From assembly GCF_014207255.1 (NCBI RefSeq), contig NZ_JACHCZ010000010.1, positions 41,216 through 105,215 of the forward strand: a stretch of DNA of 64,000 nucleotides, given 5' to 3'. Position 1 is the first letter of the stretch. Each line of letters opens with the position of its first letter. A program made the position numbers and the translations under genes. Below the pieces are notes generated by a model. That model was not told the origin of the DNA and made no database searches. It saw only the letters and a list, made by a program, of their open reading frames with translations. This DNA is from Pseudomonas sp. JAI120. GTDB lineage: Bacteria > Pseudomonadota > Gammaproteobacteria > Pseudomonadales > Pseudomonadaceae. Positions 33,075-42,333 of this stretch are shown here, piece by piece.

Positions 33075-34619
33075 CTATCTCATACCGAGGCGCTTGGCCA
33101 TTCGGCCCAGGTTGGCGCGGTCCAGGCCCAGTTCGCGGGCGGCGCCGGCCCAGTTGTGCTGGTGGCGCTCCAGGCAGGCGTTGATCACTTGGCGCTGGTA
33201 GTGCTCGGTGGCCTGGCGCAGGTCACCGGTGACGGCAAGGGCGGCTTCTGTCGGTGCTTCGATCACCGGCGCGCTGACATCGGGCAAGTCCAGGTCCTGG
33301 GCACTCAGGCTCAGAATCTTTGGACGCTCGCGACAGTTACCCAGTGCCTTCAGCGCACTGCGCCCGATCAAATGTTCCAGCTCCCGCACATTGCCCGGCC
33401 AGTTATAGGCCAGCAGCGCCGCTTGGGCATCGCTGGTCAGGCGCAGGCTGCCCAGGCCCATGCGTGAGCGGTTCTGCTCCAGGAAGAAGCCGGCCAGCAG
33501 CAACACATCACGCCCGCGCTCGCGCAGGGCCGGCACTTGCAGCGGGTACACGCTCAGGCGATGGTAGAAGTCGGCGCGGTAGCGGCCGTTGCGCACCTCG
33601 TCGGCGAGGTCGCGGTTGGTGGCGGCGATCAGGCGCACGTCCACCTGATGTTCCTTATCCGAGCCCAGGCGCTGCAATTGGCCACTTTGCAGCACCCGCA
33701 GCAGCTTGGCCTGCACGCTCAGCGACAGCTCGCCCACTTCATCCAGAAACAACGTGCCGCCATTCGCCAGCTCGAACTTGCCGCGCCGTTCATTCAGCGC
33801 GCCCGTAAAGGCGCCGCGTACATGGCCGAACAACTCGCTTTCCACCAGGGTTTCCGGCAGGGCCGCACAGTTGAGGCTGATCAAGGGTTTATCTGCCCGG
33901 GACGACGCCGCGTGAATGGCCTGGGCCACCAGTTCCTTGCCCACCCCGGTTTCGCCGGTGATCAGCACCGTGAGGTCGCTGCCACCCACCAGCTTGATTT
34001 CATCCACCAGGCGCTTGTGGGTTTTACTCTGGCCGATCATTTCCTTGTGCTGCTGGCCGCTGGCCTGGCGGTAGATCTCGGCGCGCTGGTGTTCGTCTTC
34101 GGCCCGCAACGCCAAGCGTTCGATACGTTCGGCCACGTTGACGGTGGCGGCGGCGAGGCTGGCGAAGGCTTGCAAGGCTTCCAGTTCCACGCGTTCGAAG
34201 CGCTCGGTATCGAGGGCATCCAGGGTCAGCAGGCCCCAGGGCTGGTCTTCGACGAACAGTGGGCAGCCCATGCAGTCGTGCACTTGCAGATGACCGTGCA
34301 AGCCATCGACCAGGCCGTCGTAGGGATCGGGCAATTCGCTGTCACTGTCAAAGCGTGTGGGCCCGGGGCTGCTGAGCAGCACGGCGAAGCGCGGGTGTTC
34401 GCTGACCTTGAAGCGGCGGCCCAGAGTGTCTGCACTCAGGCCATCCACCGCCAGCGGTACCAGCGATTCGCCGTCCAGGCGCAACAGTGCGGCCGCATCA
34501 CACGGCAATAGGGCGCGCATGGCTTGCAGCAGGCGTCGATAGCGTTCGCCTTCGGGCAGTTCCCGTGACAGGTCGGCGACCAGCGGCAGCAGGGTGGTGA
34601 GCAGCGAGTGTGCAGTCAT
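33075..34619 (-). CDS. norR: Nitric oxide-responsive sigma-54 activator NorR
   Basis: 514-residue enhancer-binding protein. An N-terminal GAF domain (about 20-170) in NorR holds a mononuclear iron that binds NO. The central AAA+ domain has Walker A GETGVGKELVA, the sigma-54 contact loop GAFTGA, and LFLDEVGELSLSVQAKLLRV. The C-terminal Fis-type HTH is WAGAARELGLDRANLGRMAK. Divergent from hmp; three operator palindromes lie between, the first over its own start codon, suggesting self-control. In Pseudomonas the equivalent regulator for flavohaemoglobin is FhpR. Confidence 0.95.
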   Translation of the reverse strand: MTAHSLLTTLLPLVADLSRELPEGERYRRLLQAMRALLPCDAAALLRLDGESLVPLAVDGLSADTLGRRFKVSEHPRFAVLLSSPGPTRFDSDSELPDPYDGLVDGLHGHLQVHDCMGCPLFVEDQPWGLLTLDALDTERFERVELEALQAFASLAAATVNVAERIERLALRAEDEHQRAEIYRQASGQQHKEMIGQSKTHKRLVDEIKLVGGSDLTVLITGETGVGKELVAQAIHAASSRADKPLISLNCAALPETLVESELFGHVRGAFTGALNERRGKFELANGGTLFLDEVGELSLSVQAKLLRVLQSGQLQRLGSDKEHQVDVRLIAATNRDLADEVRNGRYRADFYHRLSVYPLQVPALRERGRDVLLLAGFFLEQNRSRMGLGSLRLTSDAQAALLAYNWPGNVRELEHLIGRSALKALGNCRERPKILSLSAQDLDLPDVSAPVIEAPTEAALAVTGDLRQATEHYQRQVINACLERHQHNWAGAARELGLDRANLGRMAKRLGMR

Positions 34620-34671
34620 AATGACTCCTTGTAGTCCTTATGACTATAAAGTGTAGGAGGTCATACTGACT
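34614..34671. promoter_or_regulatory. Three NorR binding palindromes
   Basis: Three 13-base sites of the form RGTC-N5-GACT: AGTCATAATGACT (34614-34626), AGTCCTTATGACT (34633-34645) and GGTCATACTGACT (34659-34671). Each contains GT-N7-AC, the NorR consensus core. The first overlaps the norR ATG. Three sites upstream of a sigma-54 promoter is the known layout for NorR at E. coli norVW. Confidence 0.85.
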
Positions 34672-34710
34672 ACATATTATTCAAATCGTTGAAATGGAAG
34701 GATTTATTAG

Positions 34711-34727
34711 TTGGCATGAATACTGAG
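34711..34727 (+). promoter_or_regulatory. Candidate sigma-54 promoter of hmp
   Basis: TTGGCATGAATACTGAG compares with TTGGCACG-N4-TTGCT: the -24 GG is perfect and properly spaced to TG at -12, but the -12 C is A. Transcription would start near 34737, about 30 bases before hmp and downstream of the NorR sites. Confidence 0.5.
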
Positions 34728-34766
34728 TAGCTAAGGGTAATCAGTAAAGAAGCCCAGGAGGCTCCC

Positions 34767-35948
34767 ATGCTTAGTGCCCAAGACCGTGCCATCGTCAAAT
34801 CCACCGTGCCCCTGCTGGAAAGCGGCGGCGAAGCGCTGATCACCCATTTCTACCGCATGATGCTCTCCGAGTACCCTGAGGTCCGCCCGCTGTTCAACCA
34901 GGCCCACCAGGCCAGCGGTGATCAGCCCCGCGCCCTGGCCAATGGCGTATTGATGTACGCACGGCATATCGACCAGCTCGACCAACTGGGCGACTTGGTG
35001 GCGAAGATCATCAACAAGCACGTGGCCCTGCAGATCCTGCCGGAGCATTACCCGATTGTGGGCGCTTGCCTGCTGCGGGCGATTTCCGAGGTGCTGGGCA
35101 GCGAGATCGCCACCCCTGAGGTGATGAGTGCCTGGGGCGCCGCGTACGGCCAACTGGCAGACATTCTGATCGGCGCCGAAGCAGCCATCTACGCAGAGAA
35201 AGCCCAGGCCCCCGGCGGCTGGCGCGGTGCGCGGGCGTTTACCGTGGTCAAGCGTGTGGAAGAGAGCGCCGAGATTACCTCCTTCTATTTCGCACCGGTG
35301 GACAACGGGGCGATCCTCGCTGCCGCGCCGGGCCAATACATCGGCATGAAGCTGGTGCTCGACGGTGAGGAAGTGCGCCGCAACTATTCATTGTCGGCGT
35401 TGAGTGATGCGGGTCAGTACCGCATCAGCGTCAAGCGCGAGGCCGGCGGGCGGGTTTCCAACTACCTGCATGACCAGTTGCAGGTCGGTGCGACGATTGA
35501 CCTGTTTCCGCCGTCGGGCGAGTTCACTCTGGCGGCCAGCGATAAACCGTTGGTGCTGATCAGCGGCGGGGTAGGGATCACCCCAACCTTGCCGATGCTG
35601 GAAGCGGCACTGGCCACCGAGCGTCCGGTGCACTTTATCCACTGCGCGCGCAATGGCGGGGTGCATGCGTTCCGTGATTGGGTGGATGCACTGGCGGCCA
35701 AGCACCCGCAGCTCAAGCGCTTCTATTGCTATGCCGAGGATGACGGCGTGAGCCCGGCGGCGGATACAGTCGGCCTGCTGAGCCAGGAGCAACTGGCGGC
35801 GTGGTTGCCGGAGCAACGTGACCTGGACGCGTACTTCCTCGGCCCTAAAGGTTTCATGGCGGTGATCAAGCGCCACCTCAAGGCCCTCGGTGTACCGGAA
35901 AAACAAAGCCGCTACGAATTCTTCGGCCCGGCTGCGGCGTTGGAGTAA
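34767..35948 (+). CDS. hmp: Flavohaemoglobin, nitric oxide dioxygenase
   Basis: 393-residue enzyme: NO + O2 + NAD(P)H to nitrate, in the cytoplasm. The globin domain (1-140) has Tyr29, the proximal His85 (NKHVALQILPEHY) and Tyr95. The FAD domain has RNYSLSALS near 206, and the NAD domain has GGVGITPTLPML. The length equals that of E. coli Hmp (396). AGGAG at 34756 precedes the ATG. Divergent from norR, with NorR sites and a sigma-54-like promoter between, so NO induction is expected. Confidence 0.96.
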   Translation: MLSAQDRAIVKSTVPLLESGGEALITHFYRMMLSEYPEVRPLFNQAHQASGDQPRALANGVLMYARHIDQLDQLGDLVAKIINKHVALQILPEHYPIVGACLLRAISEVLGSEIATPEVMSAWGAAYGQLADILIGAEAAIYAEKAQAPGGWRGARAFTVVKRVEESAEITSFYFAPVDNGAILAAAPGQYIGMKLVLDGEEVRRNYSLSALSDAGQYRISVKREAGGRVSNYLHDQLQVGATIDLFPPSGEFTLAASDKPLVLISGGVGITPTLPMLEAALATERPVHFIHCARNGGVHAFRDWVDALAAKHPQLKRFYCYAEDDGVSPAADTVGLLSQEQLAAWLPEQRDLDAYFLGPKGFMAVIKRHLKALGVPEKQSRYEFFGPAAALE

Positions 35949-35958
35949 CACGGTCAAA

Positions 35959-35991
35959 AATGTGGGAGTGGGCTTGCCCCCTCCCACATTT
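35959..35991. repeat. REP-like palindrome
   Basis: AATGTGGGAGTGGGCTTGCC followed by CCCTCCCACATT, 11 bases after hmp. Member of the same repeat family as 28433-28460. Confidence 0.85.
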
Positions 35992-36098
35992 GGATCTCTG
36001 TTCTTCCCGATTAATCCCCTGTTAACCCCTCTCTGTTTAAACCACTCTCTGTGTGTAAACTTGCGGCCATTGGCACAACCAAACAAAGGGATACGGGG

Positions 36099-36605
36099 AT
36101 GAGTGACGAATTGCGTTTAGGCAGGGAGCGGCGCTTTCTGGTGTTGCTGGGCATTATCTGCCTGGCACTGATCGGTGGTGCGTTGTACATGCAGGTGGTG
36201 TTGGGCGAGGCGCCGTGCCCGTTGTGCATCCTGCAGCGCTACGCCTTGCTGCTGATTGCGATCTTTGCGTTCATTGGCGCGGCCATGCGCAGCAAAGGTG
36301 CTATCACGCTGTTCGAAGGCCTGGTGGTACTCAGCGCCCTCGGTGGGGTGGCCGCAGCCGGCCACCATGTGTACACCCAGTTCTTCCCGCAGGTCAGCTG
36401 CGGCATCGATGTGCTGCAACCTATCGTCGACGACCTGCCCCTGGCCAAGGTCTTCCCGCTGGGCTTCCAGGTCGACGGTTTCTGCAGCACCCCATACCCG
36501 CCGGTACTCGGCTTGTCCCTGGCGCAATGGGCGCTGGTGGCGTTCGTGCTGACGGTCATCCTGGTGCCCCTGGGTATCTATCGTAATCGCCAGCGCAAGG
36601 CGTGA
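36099..36605 (+). CDS. dsbB: Disulfide bond formation protein DsbB
   Basis: 168-residue inner-membrane quinone reductase that reoxidises DsbA. Four helices are visible (about 14-33, 46-66, 70-90, 144-163). The first periplasmic loop carries the CxxC in APCPLCILQRY, and the second loop holds the other cysteine pair (VSCGIDVLQ and GFCSTPYPP). The start at 36099 has GGGG ahead. Electrons pass to ubiquinone and then to oxidases such as the adjacent Cyo. A terminator follows. Confidence 0.94.
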   Translation: MSDELRLGRERRFLVLLGIICLALIGGALYMQVVLGEAPCPLCILQRYALLLIAIFAFIGAAMRSKGAITLFEGLVVLSALGGVAAAGHHVYTQFFPQVSCGIDVLQPIVDDLPLAKVFPLGFQVDGFCSTPYPPVLGLSLAQWALVAFVLTVILVPLGIYRNRQRKA

Positions 36606-36616
36606 ATCCATCAGCA

Positions 36617-36656
36617 AAACGCCCCGGCCCTTCTTCAAGGAAGGCCGGGGCGTTTT
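36617..36656 (+). terminator. Intrinsic terminator after dsbB
   Basis: AAAACGCCCCGGCCCTTC and GAAGGCCGGGGCGTTTT form a long GC stem with A and T runs on both sides, 11 bases after the stop. Confidence 0.92.
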
Positions 36657-37396
36657 GCATGTAGGGTTTTGTGAACAGAACGTGACGCCGGACAATTTTG
36701 GGTGCGCGCAATGTGCGACATGTTGTCACACGGAAGCCGCCGCAGGACGTTTCTGACCTGCCAAACCAGCGCTTAAATTTGCAAGAAACCTCCAAGATGT
36801 GCTGTCAGTTCGTGGTTTGGGTGACAGCGCGTACCTCACGCCGTACAAGGCTTTGAGTGATGTCCGAATGCCTTGTTTTCTGGGGGGTTGGTTAGGTTTT
36901 GCAGGCCCTTACGGGGTGTAAGGGCCGTGACGGATTGCCCTATAACACGGCAATTTTTGTGGTTTTTGTTGGGAATCGAACGCGATAAGATCGCGAACCT
37001 TTGCAATATTGGTGAAGGATTATTGCTGTAATCGATAAAAATTATTTCTTTATAAGACATGGTTTATACATCGCCAGCTAACTACAATCGCCCGCACTGA
37101 ATGTCCGGTGCTGCTCAATCTTTGAGCACTGGAGCGGTCGAGGGGCAGATGGACGGCTCTGTGCGACCCCAAGGTTCCGGCAGCCTTTCAACTATCCGCA
37201 CCAAAGGGAATTGGTCTGTAACAAGGCCTTTAACCACGAAATCGAATAAGAACTCACCGCAGGCTCGTGAAGCGTACCTATATGACGTGACGGGCAGGCT
37301 CTTATTCAATCGAAGAGAAATGCCAACCCTTGGCAGGGTGAAGTGTTGGCGATCAAAACCCAACTGCATTGCGCAAGCTGCTTTAGAGGTCGTGAG
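36657..37396. other. 740-base gene-free region ahead of cyoABCDE
   Basis: No supported gene. It is notably richer in A/T than its surroundings from about 36830 to 37090. It holds an inverted repeat CGCGATAAGATCGCG (36981-36995), AT-rich sequence around 37030-37070 suited to a promoter, and a small hairpin TGCCAACCCTTGGCA (37321-37335) 62 bases before cyoA. Reading frames at 37101-37400 (plus) and 37115-37369 (minus) lack ribosome sites and recognisable features. If transcription begins near 37070, cyoA has a leader of some 300 nt. Confidence 0.6.
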
Positions 37397-38338
37397 ATGA
37401 GTAAAAACAGGTACCCCCGATTACTAGGCTTTTTGCCGCTGCTTGGCATGATGTTAATGCTGGGAGGCTGCAAGTGGACCTTGATGGACCCGAAAGGACA
37501 GATCGGTCTGGATCAACGAAACCTGATCATCACTGCCACCCTGCTGATGCTGTTGGTCGTGGTGCCTGTGATCATCATGACCTTCGCCTTCGCCTGGAAA
37601 TACCGCGCGTCGAACACCAGCGCGACCTACGCGCCGAAGTGGTCGCACTCCACCAAGATTGAAATCGCGGTGTGGCTGGTTCCGATCCTCATCATCATCG
37701 CCCTGGGTTACATCACCTATAAGTCGACCCACGAGCTGGACCCGTACCGTCCGCTGGAGTCCGACGTCAAGCCGATCAACATCGAAGTGGTCGCGCTGGA
37801 CTGGAAGTGGCTGTTCATCTACCCGGACCTGGGTATCGCCACGGTTAACCAGATCCGTTTCCCGGAAAACACCCCGCTTAACTTCCGGATCACCTCCGAC
37901 GCCGTGATGAACTCGTTCTTCATCCCAGCCCTGGGCGGTCAGATCTACGCGATGGCCGGCATGCAGACACGCCTGCACCTGATCGCCAACGAAAAAGCTG
38001 AAATGGAAGGCATCTCCGCGAACTACAGCGGCGCTGGCTTCACCGGCATGAAATTCAAAGCGATCTCGACGAGCCAGGAAGATTTCAACGCCTGGGTAGC
38101 CGAAGTCAAGGCCGCACCTAAACAGCTTGATCAAGCTGAATACGATGCCCTGACCAAACCAAGCCAGAACAACCCAGTCGCCCTGTACTCCGCGTATGAG
38201 CCGAACCTGTTTCAGAAAATCGTCGACAAGTACGAAGGTATGAAACCAGGCAAGCCGGTCAAGCACGAGAAGAAAGAAGTGGCCGCGGTTGAAGGTTCTG
38301 ACACGGGCTCGCATTCAACTGCTGGGGCAGAGGAGTAA
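37397..38338 (+). CDS. cyoA: Cytochrome bo3 ubiquinol oxidase subunit II
   Basis: 313-residue lipoprotein subunit of the proton-pumping quinol oxidase. The lipobox LMLGGCKW ends at Cys24. Two membrane helices follow (about 42-65 and 86-108), then a cupredoxin domain that lacks the CuA ligands, as in quinol oxidases; LDWKWLFIYPDLGIATVNQI is typical. The start at 37397 has GAGG ahead. First gene of cyoABCDE, with three bases to cyoB. Confidence 0.96.
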   Translation: MSKNRYPRLLGFLPLLGMMLMLGGCKWTLMDPKGQIGLDQRNLIITATLLMLLVVVPVIIMTFAFAWKYRASNTSATYAPKWSHSTKIEIAVWLVPILIIIALGYITYKSTHELDPYRPLESDVKPINIEVVALDWKWLFIYPDLGIATVNQIRFPENTPLNFRITSDAVMNSFFIPALGGQIYAMAGMQTRLHLIANEKAEMEGISANYSGAGFTGMKFKAISTSQEDFNAWVAEVKAAPKQLDQAEYDALTKPSQNNPVALYSAYEPNLFQKIVDKYEGMKPGKPVKHEKKEVAAVEGSDTGSHSTAGAEE

Positions 38339-38341
38339 ACG

Positions 38342-40360
38342 ATGTTTGGTAAATTAAGTTGGGATGCGGTCCCGTTCCACGAGCCGATTGTGATGATTAC
38401 CATCGCCATGATCGCGCTGGGTGGTCTGGCACTGTTTGCAGCAATCACTTATTTCAAGAAGTGGACCTACCTGTGGACCGAGTGGTTGACGTCGGTCGAC
38501 CACAAGAAAATCGGCGTGATGTACATCATCGTTGCCATGGTCATGCTGCTGCGCGGTTTTGCCGACGCCATCATGATGCGTACCCAGTTGGCTATGGCCA
38601 CCGAAGGTTCGCCTGGCTACCTGCCGCCTGAACACTATGACCAGATCTTCACCGCCCACGGTGTGATCATGATCATCTTCATGGCGATGCCTTTCTTCAC
38701 CGGCCTGATGAACCTTGCGGTGCCGCTGCAGATCGGTGCGCGCGACGTTGCCTACCCGTTCCTGAACTCCCTGAGCTTCTGGCTGCTGGTTTCCGGCGTG
38801 GTGCTGATCAACGTGTCCCTGGGCGTCGGCGAATTCGCCAAGACCGGTTGGGTTGCGTATCCGCCATTGTCTGGCTTGCAATACAGCCCTGGCGTGGGTG
38901 TGGACTACTACATCTGGGCGCTACAGTTATCAGGACTCGGGACGACGCTGACGGGGGTCAACTTCCTGGCCACCGTCCTGAAAATGCGCGCCCCTGGCAT
39001 GAAACTGATGGACATGCCGATCTTCACCTGGACCTGCACCTGGGCAAACGTGCTGATCGTGGCTTCGTTCCCGATCCTGGCCGCTACCATGGCGCTGCTG
39101 TCGCTTGACCGTTACCTGGATTTCCACATTTTCACCAATGAACTTGGTGGCAATCCAATGATGTACGTGAACCTGTTCTGGGCATGGGGGCACCCTGAGG
39201 TGTACATCCTGATCCTGCCGGCGTTCGGTATCTTCTCCGAAGTGATCTCGACCTTTACCGGCAAGCGCCTGTTCGGTCACCACTCGATGGTTTACGCATC
39301 GGGCGCAATCTCTGTACTGGGCTTCATGGTGTGGCTGCACCACTTCTTCACCATGGGTTCGGGGGCCAGCGTCAACGCCTTCTTCGGCCTGGCGACGATG
39401 CTGATTTCCATCCCGACGGGGGTGAAGCTATTCAACTGGCTGTTCACCATCTACCACGGTCGTCTGCGCATGACCAGCCAGGTCCTGTGGACCCTGGGCT
39501 TCATGGTGACCTTCGCTATCGGCGGCATGACCGGTGTACTGCTGGCCATCCCGGGCGCTGACTTCGTGCTGCACAACAGCCTGTTCGTGATCGCTCACTT
39601 CCACAACGTGATCATCGGTGGTGCTGTATTCGGCTACATCGCTGGTTTCAGCTTCTACTTCCCGAAAGCGTTCGGCTTCAAGCTGCACGAAGGCTGGGGC
39701 AAGGCTGCATTCTGGTTCTGGATCTCGGGCTTCTTCGTCGCGTTCATGCCGCTCTATGCACTGGGCTTCATGGGCATGACCCGTCGTCTGAACGCCACCA
39801 CCAACCCTGAGTGGGTACCGTACCTGTACGTCGCCATGTTCGGTGCAATCATGATCGCTGTGGGCATCGCCTGCCAGTTGATCCAGCTGTACGTGAGCAT
39901 CCGTGACCGTAAGCAGAACGCTTGCGAATCCGGCGACCCATGGAATGGCCACACCCTGGAATGGTCGACCTCGTCGCCACCACCGTTCTACAACTTCGCG
40001 GTGATCCCGACTGCGAACACCATCGATGCGTTCACCGAAGCCAAGGAAGACGGTACTGCGTACCAGCAACCTAAGCACTACGAACCGATCCACATGCCAA
40101 GCAACACCGCCACTGGCGTGGTGATGGGGGCGCTGTTGACCGTGTTCGGTTTCGCGATGATCTGGCACATCTGGTGGCTGGCAATCGTGAGCCTGGTGGG
40201 CACCATCGGCTACTTCATTGTCCACGCAGCACGTGATGATCAAGGCTACATGGTGCCGGTCGAAACGATCGAGCGCATCGAAGCCGAGCAGCACGCTCGC
40301 CTGGTCGCCGAGAAGAAAATCCCGGCCAACCGTGTAGAAACCTCGTTGGAACAGGCTTAA
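38342..40360 (+). CDS. cyoB: Cytochrome bo3 ubiquinol oxidase subunit I
   Basis: 672-residue catalytic subunit with about 15 membrane helices, holding haem b, haem o3 and CuB. The Tyr-His crosslink region is WAWGHPEVYILILPAFG, with further CuB His in WLHHFFTMGS; the haem ligand His pair is in FVIAHFHNVIIGG. Length matches E. coli CyoB (663). Second gene of the operon. Confidence 0.98.
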   Translation: MFGKLSWDAVPFHEPIVMITIAMIALGGLALFAAITYFKKWTYLWTEWLTSVDHKKIGVMYIIVAMVMLLRGFADAIMMRTQLAMATEGSPGYLPPEHYDQIFTAHGVIMIIFMAMPFFTGLMNLAVPLQIGARDVAYPFLNSLSFWLLVSGVVLINVSLGVGEFAKTGWVAYPPLSGLQYSPGVGVDYYIWALQLSGLGTTLTGVNFLATVLKMRAPGMKLMDMPIFTWTCTWANVLIVASFPILAATMALLSLDRYLDFHIFTNELGGNPMMYVNLFWAWGHPEVYILILPAFGIFSEVISTFTGKRLFGHHSMVYASGAISVLGFMVWLHHFFTMGSGASVNAFFGLATMLISIPTGVKLFNWLFTIYHGRLRMTSQVLWTLGFMVTFAIGGMTGVLLAIPGADFVLHNSLFVIAHFHNVIIGGAVFGYIAGFSFYFPKAFGFKLHEGWGKAAFWFWISGFFVAFMPLYALGFMGMTRRLNATTNPEWVPYLYVAMFGAIMIAVGIACQLIQLYVSIRDRKQNACESGDPWNGHTLEWSTSSPPPFYNFAVIPTANTIDAFTEAKEDGTAYQQPKHYEPIHMPSNTATGVVMGALLTVFGFAMIWHIWWLAIVSLVGTIGYFIVHAARDDQGYMVPVETIERIEAEQHARLVAEKKIPANRVETSLEQA

Positions 40361-40363
40361 ACC

Positions 40364-40990
40364 ATGTCGAACTTAGTGACCAATGCTGGACACGCCCATG
40401 TCGATGACCATGGGCACGATGACCATCACCACGACTCGGGGCCGATGACCGTTTTCGGTTTCTGGCTCTACCTGATGACCGACTGCATCTTGTTTGCGTC
40501 GATCTTCGCGGTGTACGCGGTACTGGTAAACAACGTAGCGGGTGGCCCGTCGGGCCACGACATCTTCGAACTGCCTTACGTGCTCGGCGAAACCGCCTTG
40601 CTGTTGTTCAGTTCGATCACCTACGGCTTCGCCATGTTGGCCTTCTATAAGGGCAACAAGAAAGGCGTCCTGAGCTGGTTGGCACTGACCTTCCTGTTCG
40701 GCCTGGGCTTCATCGGCATGGAGATCAACGAGTTCCACCTGCTGATCTCCGAAGGCTACGGCCCGCACCGTTCCGGCTTCCTGTCGGCGTTCTTCACGCT
40801 GGTAGGCACCCACGGTCTGCACGTAACTGCCGGCCTGCTGTGGATGGCGGTGATGATGTATCAGGTCAATAAACACGGCCTGACCAACACCAACAAGACT
40901 CGCCTGAGCTGCCTGAGCCTGTTCTGGCACTTCCTGGACGTGGTCTGGATCTGCGTCTTCACCGTTGTTTACCTGATGGGGACTCTGTAA
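40364..40990 (+). CDS. cyoC: Cytochrome bo3 ubiquinol oxidase subunit III
   Basis: 208-residue membrane subunit with five helices. The N-terminus is unusually rich in histidine (HAHVDDHGHDDHHHDSG), as in other pseudomonad CyoC. Family motifs include WLYLMTDCILFASIFAVYAV and LSLFWHFLDVVWICVFTVVY. It overlaps cyoD by one base (TAATG). Confidence 0.96.
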   Translation: MSNLVTNAGHAHVDDHGHDDHHHDSGPMTVFGFWLYLMTDCILFASIFAVYAVLVNNVAGGPSGHDIFELPYVLGETALLLFSSITYGFAMLAFYKGNKKGVLSWLALTFLFGLGFIGMEINEFHLLISEGYGPHRSGFLSAFFTLVGTHGLHVTAGLLWMAVMMYQVNKHGLTNTNKTRLSCLSLFWHFLDVVWICVFTVVYLMGTL

Positions 40991-41331
40991 TGGCTAATGC
41001 ACACTCCCATGACCATGACAGCCATGATGCGAGCCACGGCAGCGTTAAGTCGTACGCCATCGGCTTCATCCTGTCGGTAATCCTGACGCTCATCCCGTTC
41101 GGTCTGGTGATGTACCCGACCCTGCCGAAGTCGATCACTTTGATGATCGTGCTGGCGTTCGCGGTGATTCAGGTTCTGGTTCACCTGGTGTACTTCCTGC
41201 ACCTGGATCGCTCTAAAGAGCAGCGCGATAACGTGGTTGCGTTCGTGTTCGCAGGCATAGTAATCCTGCTGCTGGTTGGCCTGTCGATATGGATCATGTT
41301 CAGCATCCATACGTTCATGATGGCGAAGTGA
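40990..41331 (+). CDS. cyoD: Cytochrome bo3 ubiquinol oxidase subunit IV
   Basis: 113-residue small subunit with three helices and a His-rich start (ANAHSHDHDSHDASHGS). The core IGFILSVILTLIPFGLVMYP and VLVHLVYFLHLD is typical of CyoD, which helps in CuB assembly. Translationally coupled to cyoC. Confidence 0.95.
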   Translation: MANAHSHDHDSHDASHGSVKSYAIGFILSVILTLIPFGLVMYPTLPKSITLMIVLAFAVIQVLVHLVYFLHLDRSKEQRDNVVAFVFAGIVILLLVGLSIWIMFSIHTFMMAK

Positions 41332-41342
41332 GGTAAGACCCG

Positions 41343-42230
41343 ATGTCGCTTAAGCACTTTATCCAAATCACCAAACCGGGGATCATTTTCGGTAACGTGC
41401 TTTCTGTGGCGGGCGGTTTCTTCCTGGCCTCCAAGGGACATGTCGATCTGGCCATCTTCCTGGCTGCGATGATCGGTACGTCCCTGGTGGTGGCTTCCGG
41501 CTGTGTCTTCAACAACTGCATCGACCGTGACATCGACATCAAGATGGAGCGCACCAAGAATCGCGTGCTGGTCCAGGGCCTTATCTCCCTGAAACTGGCG
41601 CTGATTTTCGCGACCGTCCTGGGTGTTGCCGGTGTGGCGCTGTTGTACCAGGTGGCCAACCCGCTGGCGGCGTTGTTTGCCGTGATCGGTTTTGTCATCT
41701 ACGTCGGCCTCTACAGCCTGTACCTCAAGCGCAAGTCGGTTCACGGCACGCTGGTGGGCAGTCTGTCGGGGGCGATGCCGCCGGTGATTGGTTATGTGGC
41801 TGTGACCAATAGCTTCGACATGGCTGCGCTGGTGCTGCTGGTGATGTTCAGCCTGTGGCAGATGCCGCATTCCTACGCCATCGCGATCTTCCGCTTCAAC
41901 GACTACCTGGCTGCTTCGATTCCGGTCCTGCCGGTCAAGCGTGGCATCCAGGTCGCCAAGAAACACATCCTGCTCTACATCCTGGCCTTCCTCGTGGCGA
42001 CCTTGATGTTGACCTTCAGTGGCTACGCCGGCATGAGCTACCTTGCCGTCGCCGCGGCCATGGGCATGTACTGGTTGTACATGGCCTGGACCGGCTACAA
42101 GGCGGTGGACGACACCGTCTGGGCGCGCAAGCTGTTCGTGTTCTCGATCTTCACCATCACCGCGCTCAGCGTGATGATGTCCCTGGATTTCCAAGTACCG
42201 AAAGAGCTGTTGCTGACCTACGCACACTGA
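41343..42230 (+). CDS. cyoE: Protohaem IX farnesyltransferase (haem O synthase)
   Basis: 295-residue polytopic prenyltransferase joining farnesyl diphosphate to haem b to give haem O for CyoB. The prenyl-diphosphate motif is NNCIDRDIDIKMERTKNR, and a second conserved loop includes YLKRKSVHGTLVGSLSGAMP. Nine helices are expected. Last gene of the operon; a terminator follows. Confidence 0.97.
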   Translation: MSLKHFIQITKPGIIFGNVLSVAGGFFLASKGHVDLAIFLAAMIGTSLVVASGCVFNNCIDRDIDIKMERTKNRVLVQGLISLKLALIFATVLGVAGVALLYQVANPLAALFAVIGFVIYVGLYSLYLKRKSVHGTLVGSLSGAMPPVIGYVAVTNSFDMAALVLLVMFSLWQMPHSYAIAIFRFNDYLAASIPVLPVKRGIQVAKKHILLYILAFLVATLMLTFSGYAGMSYLAVAAAMGMYWLYMAWTGYKAVDDTVWARKLFVFSIFTITALSVMMSLDFQVPKELLLTYAH

Positions 42231-42243
42231 GTGTTCGAGTAGT

Positions 42244-42282
42244 AAAAAGGCCCCGCCTTCGAAAGAAGCGCGGGGTTTTTTA
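42244..42282 (+). terminator. Intrinsic terminator after cyoE
   Basis: AAAAAGGCCCCGCCTTCG and the complementary CGCGGGGTTTTTTATT form a stem followed by six T, ending the cyo operon. Confidence 0.85.
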
Positions 42283-42333
42283 TTGAGTGAGCTTTAAACT
42301 ACGACCCAACCCTACCCCGGCAGGAAGCAAGTG

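Noticed and set aside
37101..37400. 99-codon frame upstream of cyoA
   Set aside because: No ribosome site, unusual composition, and overlaps another frame on the opposite strand; more likely untranslated leader.
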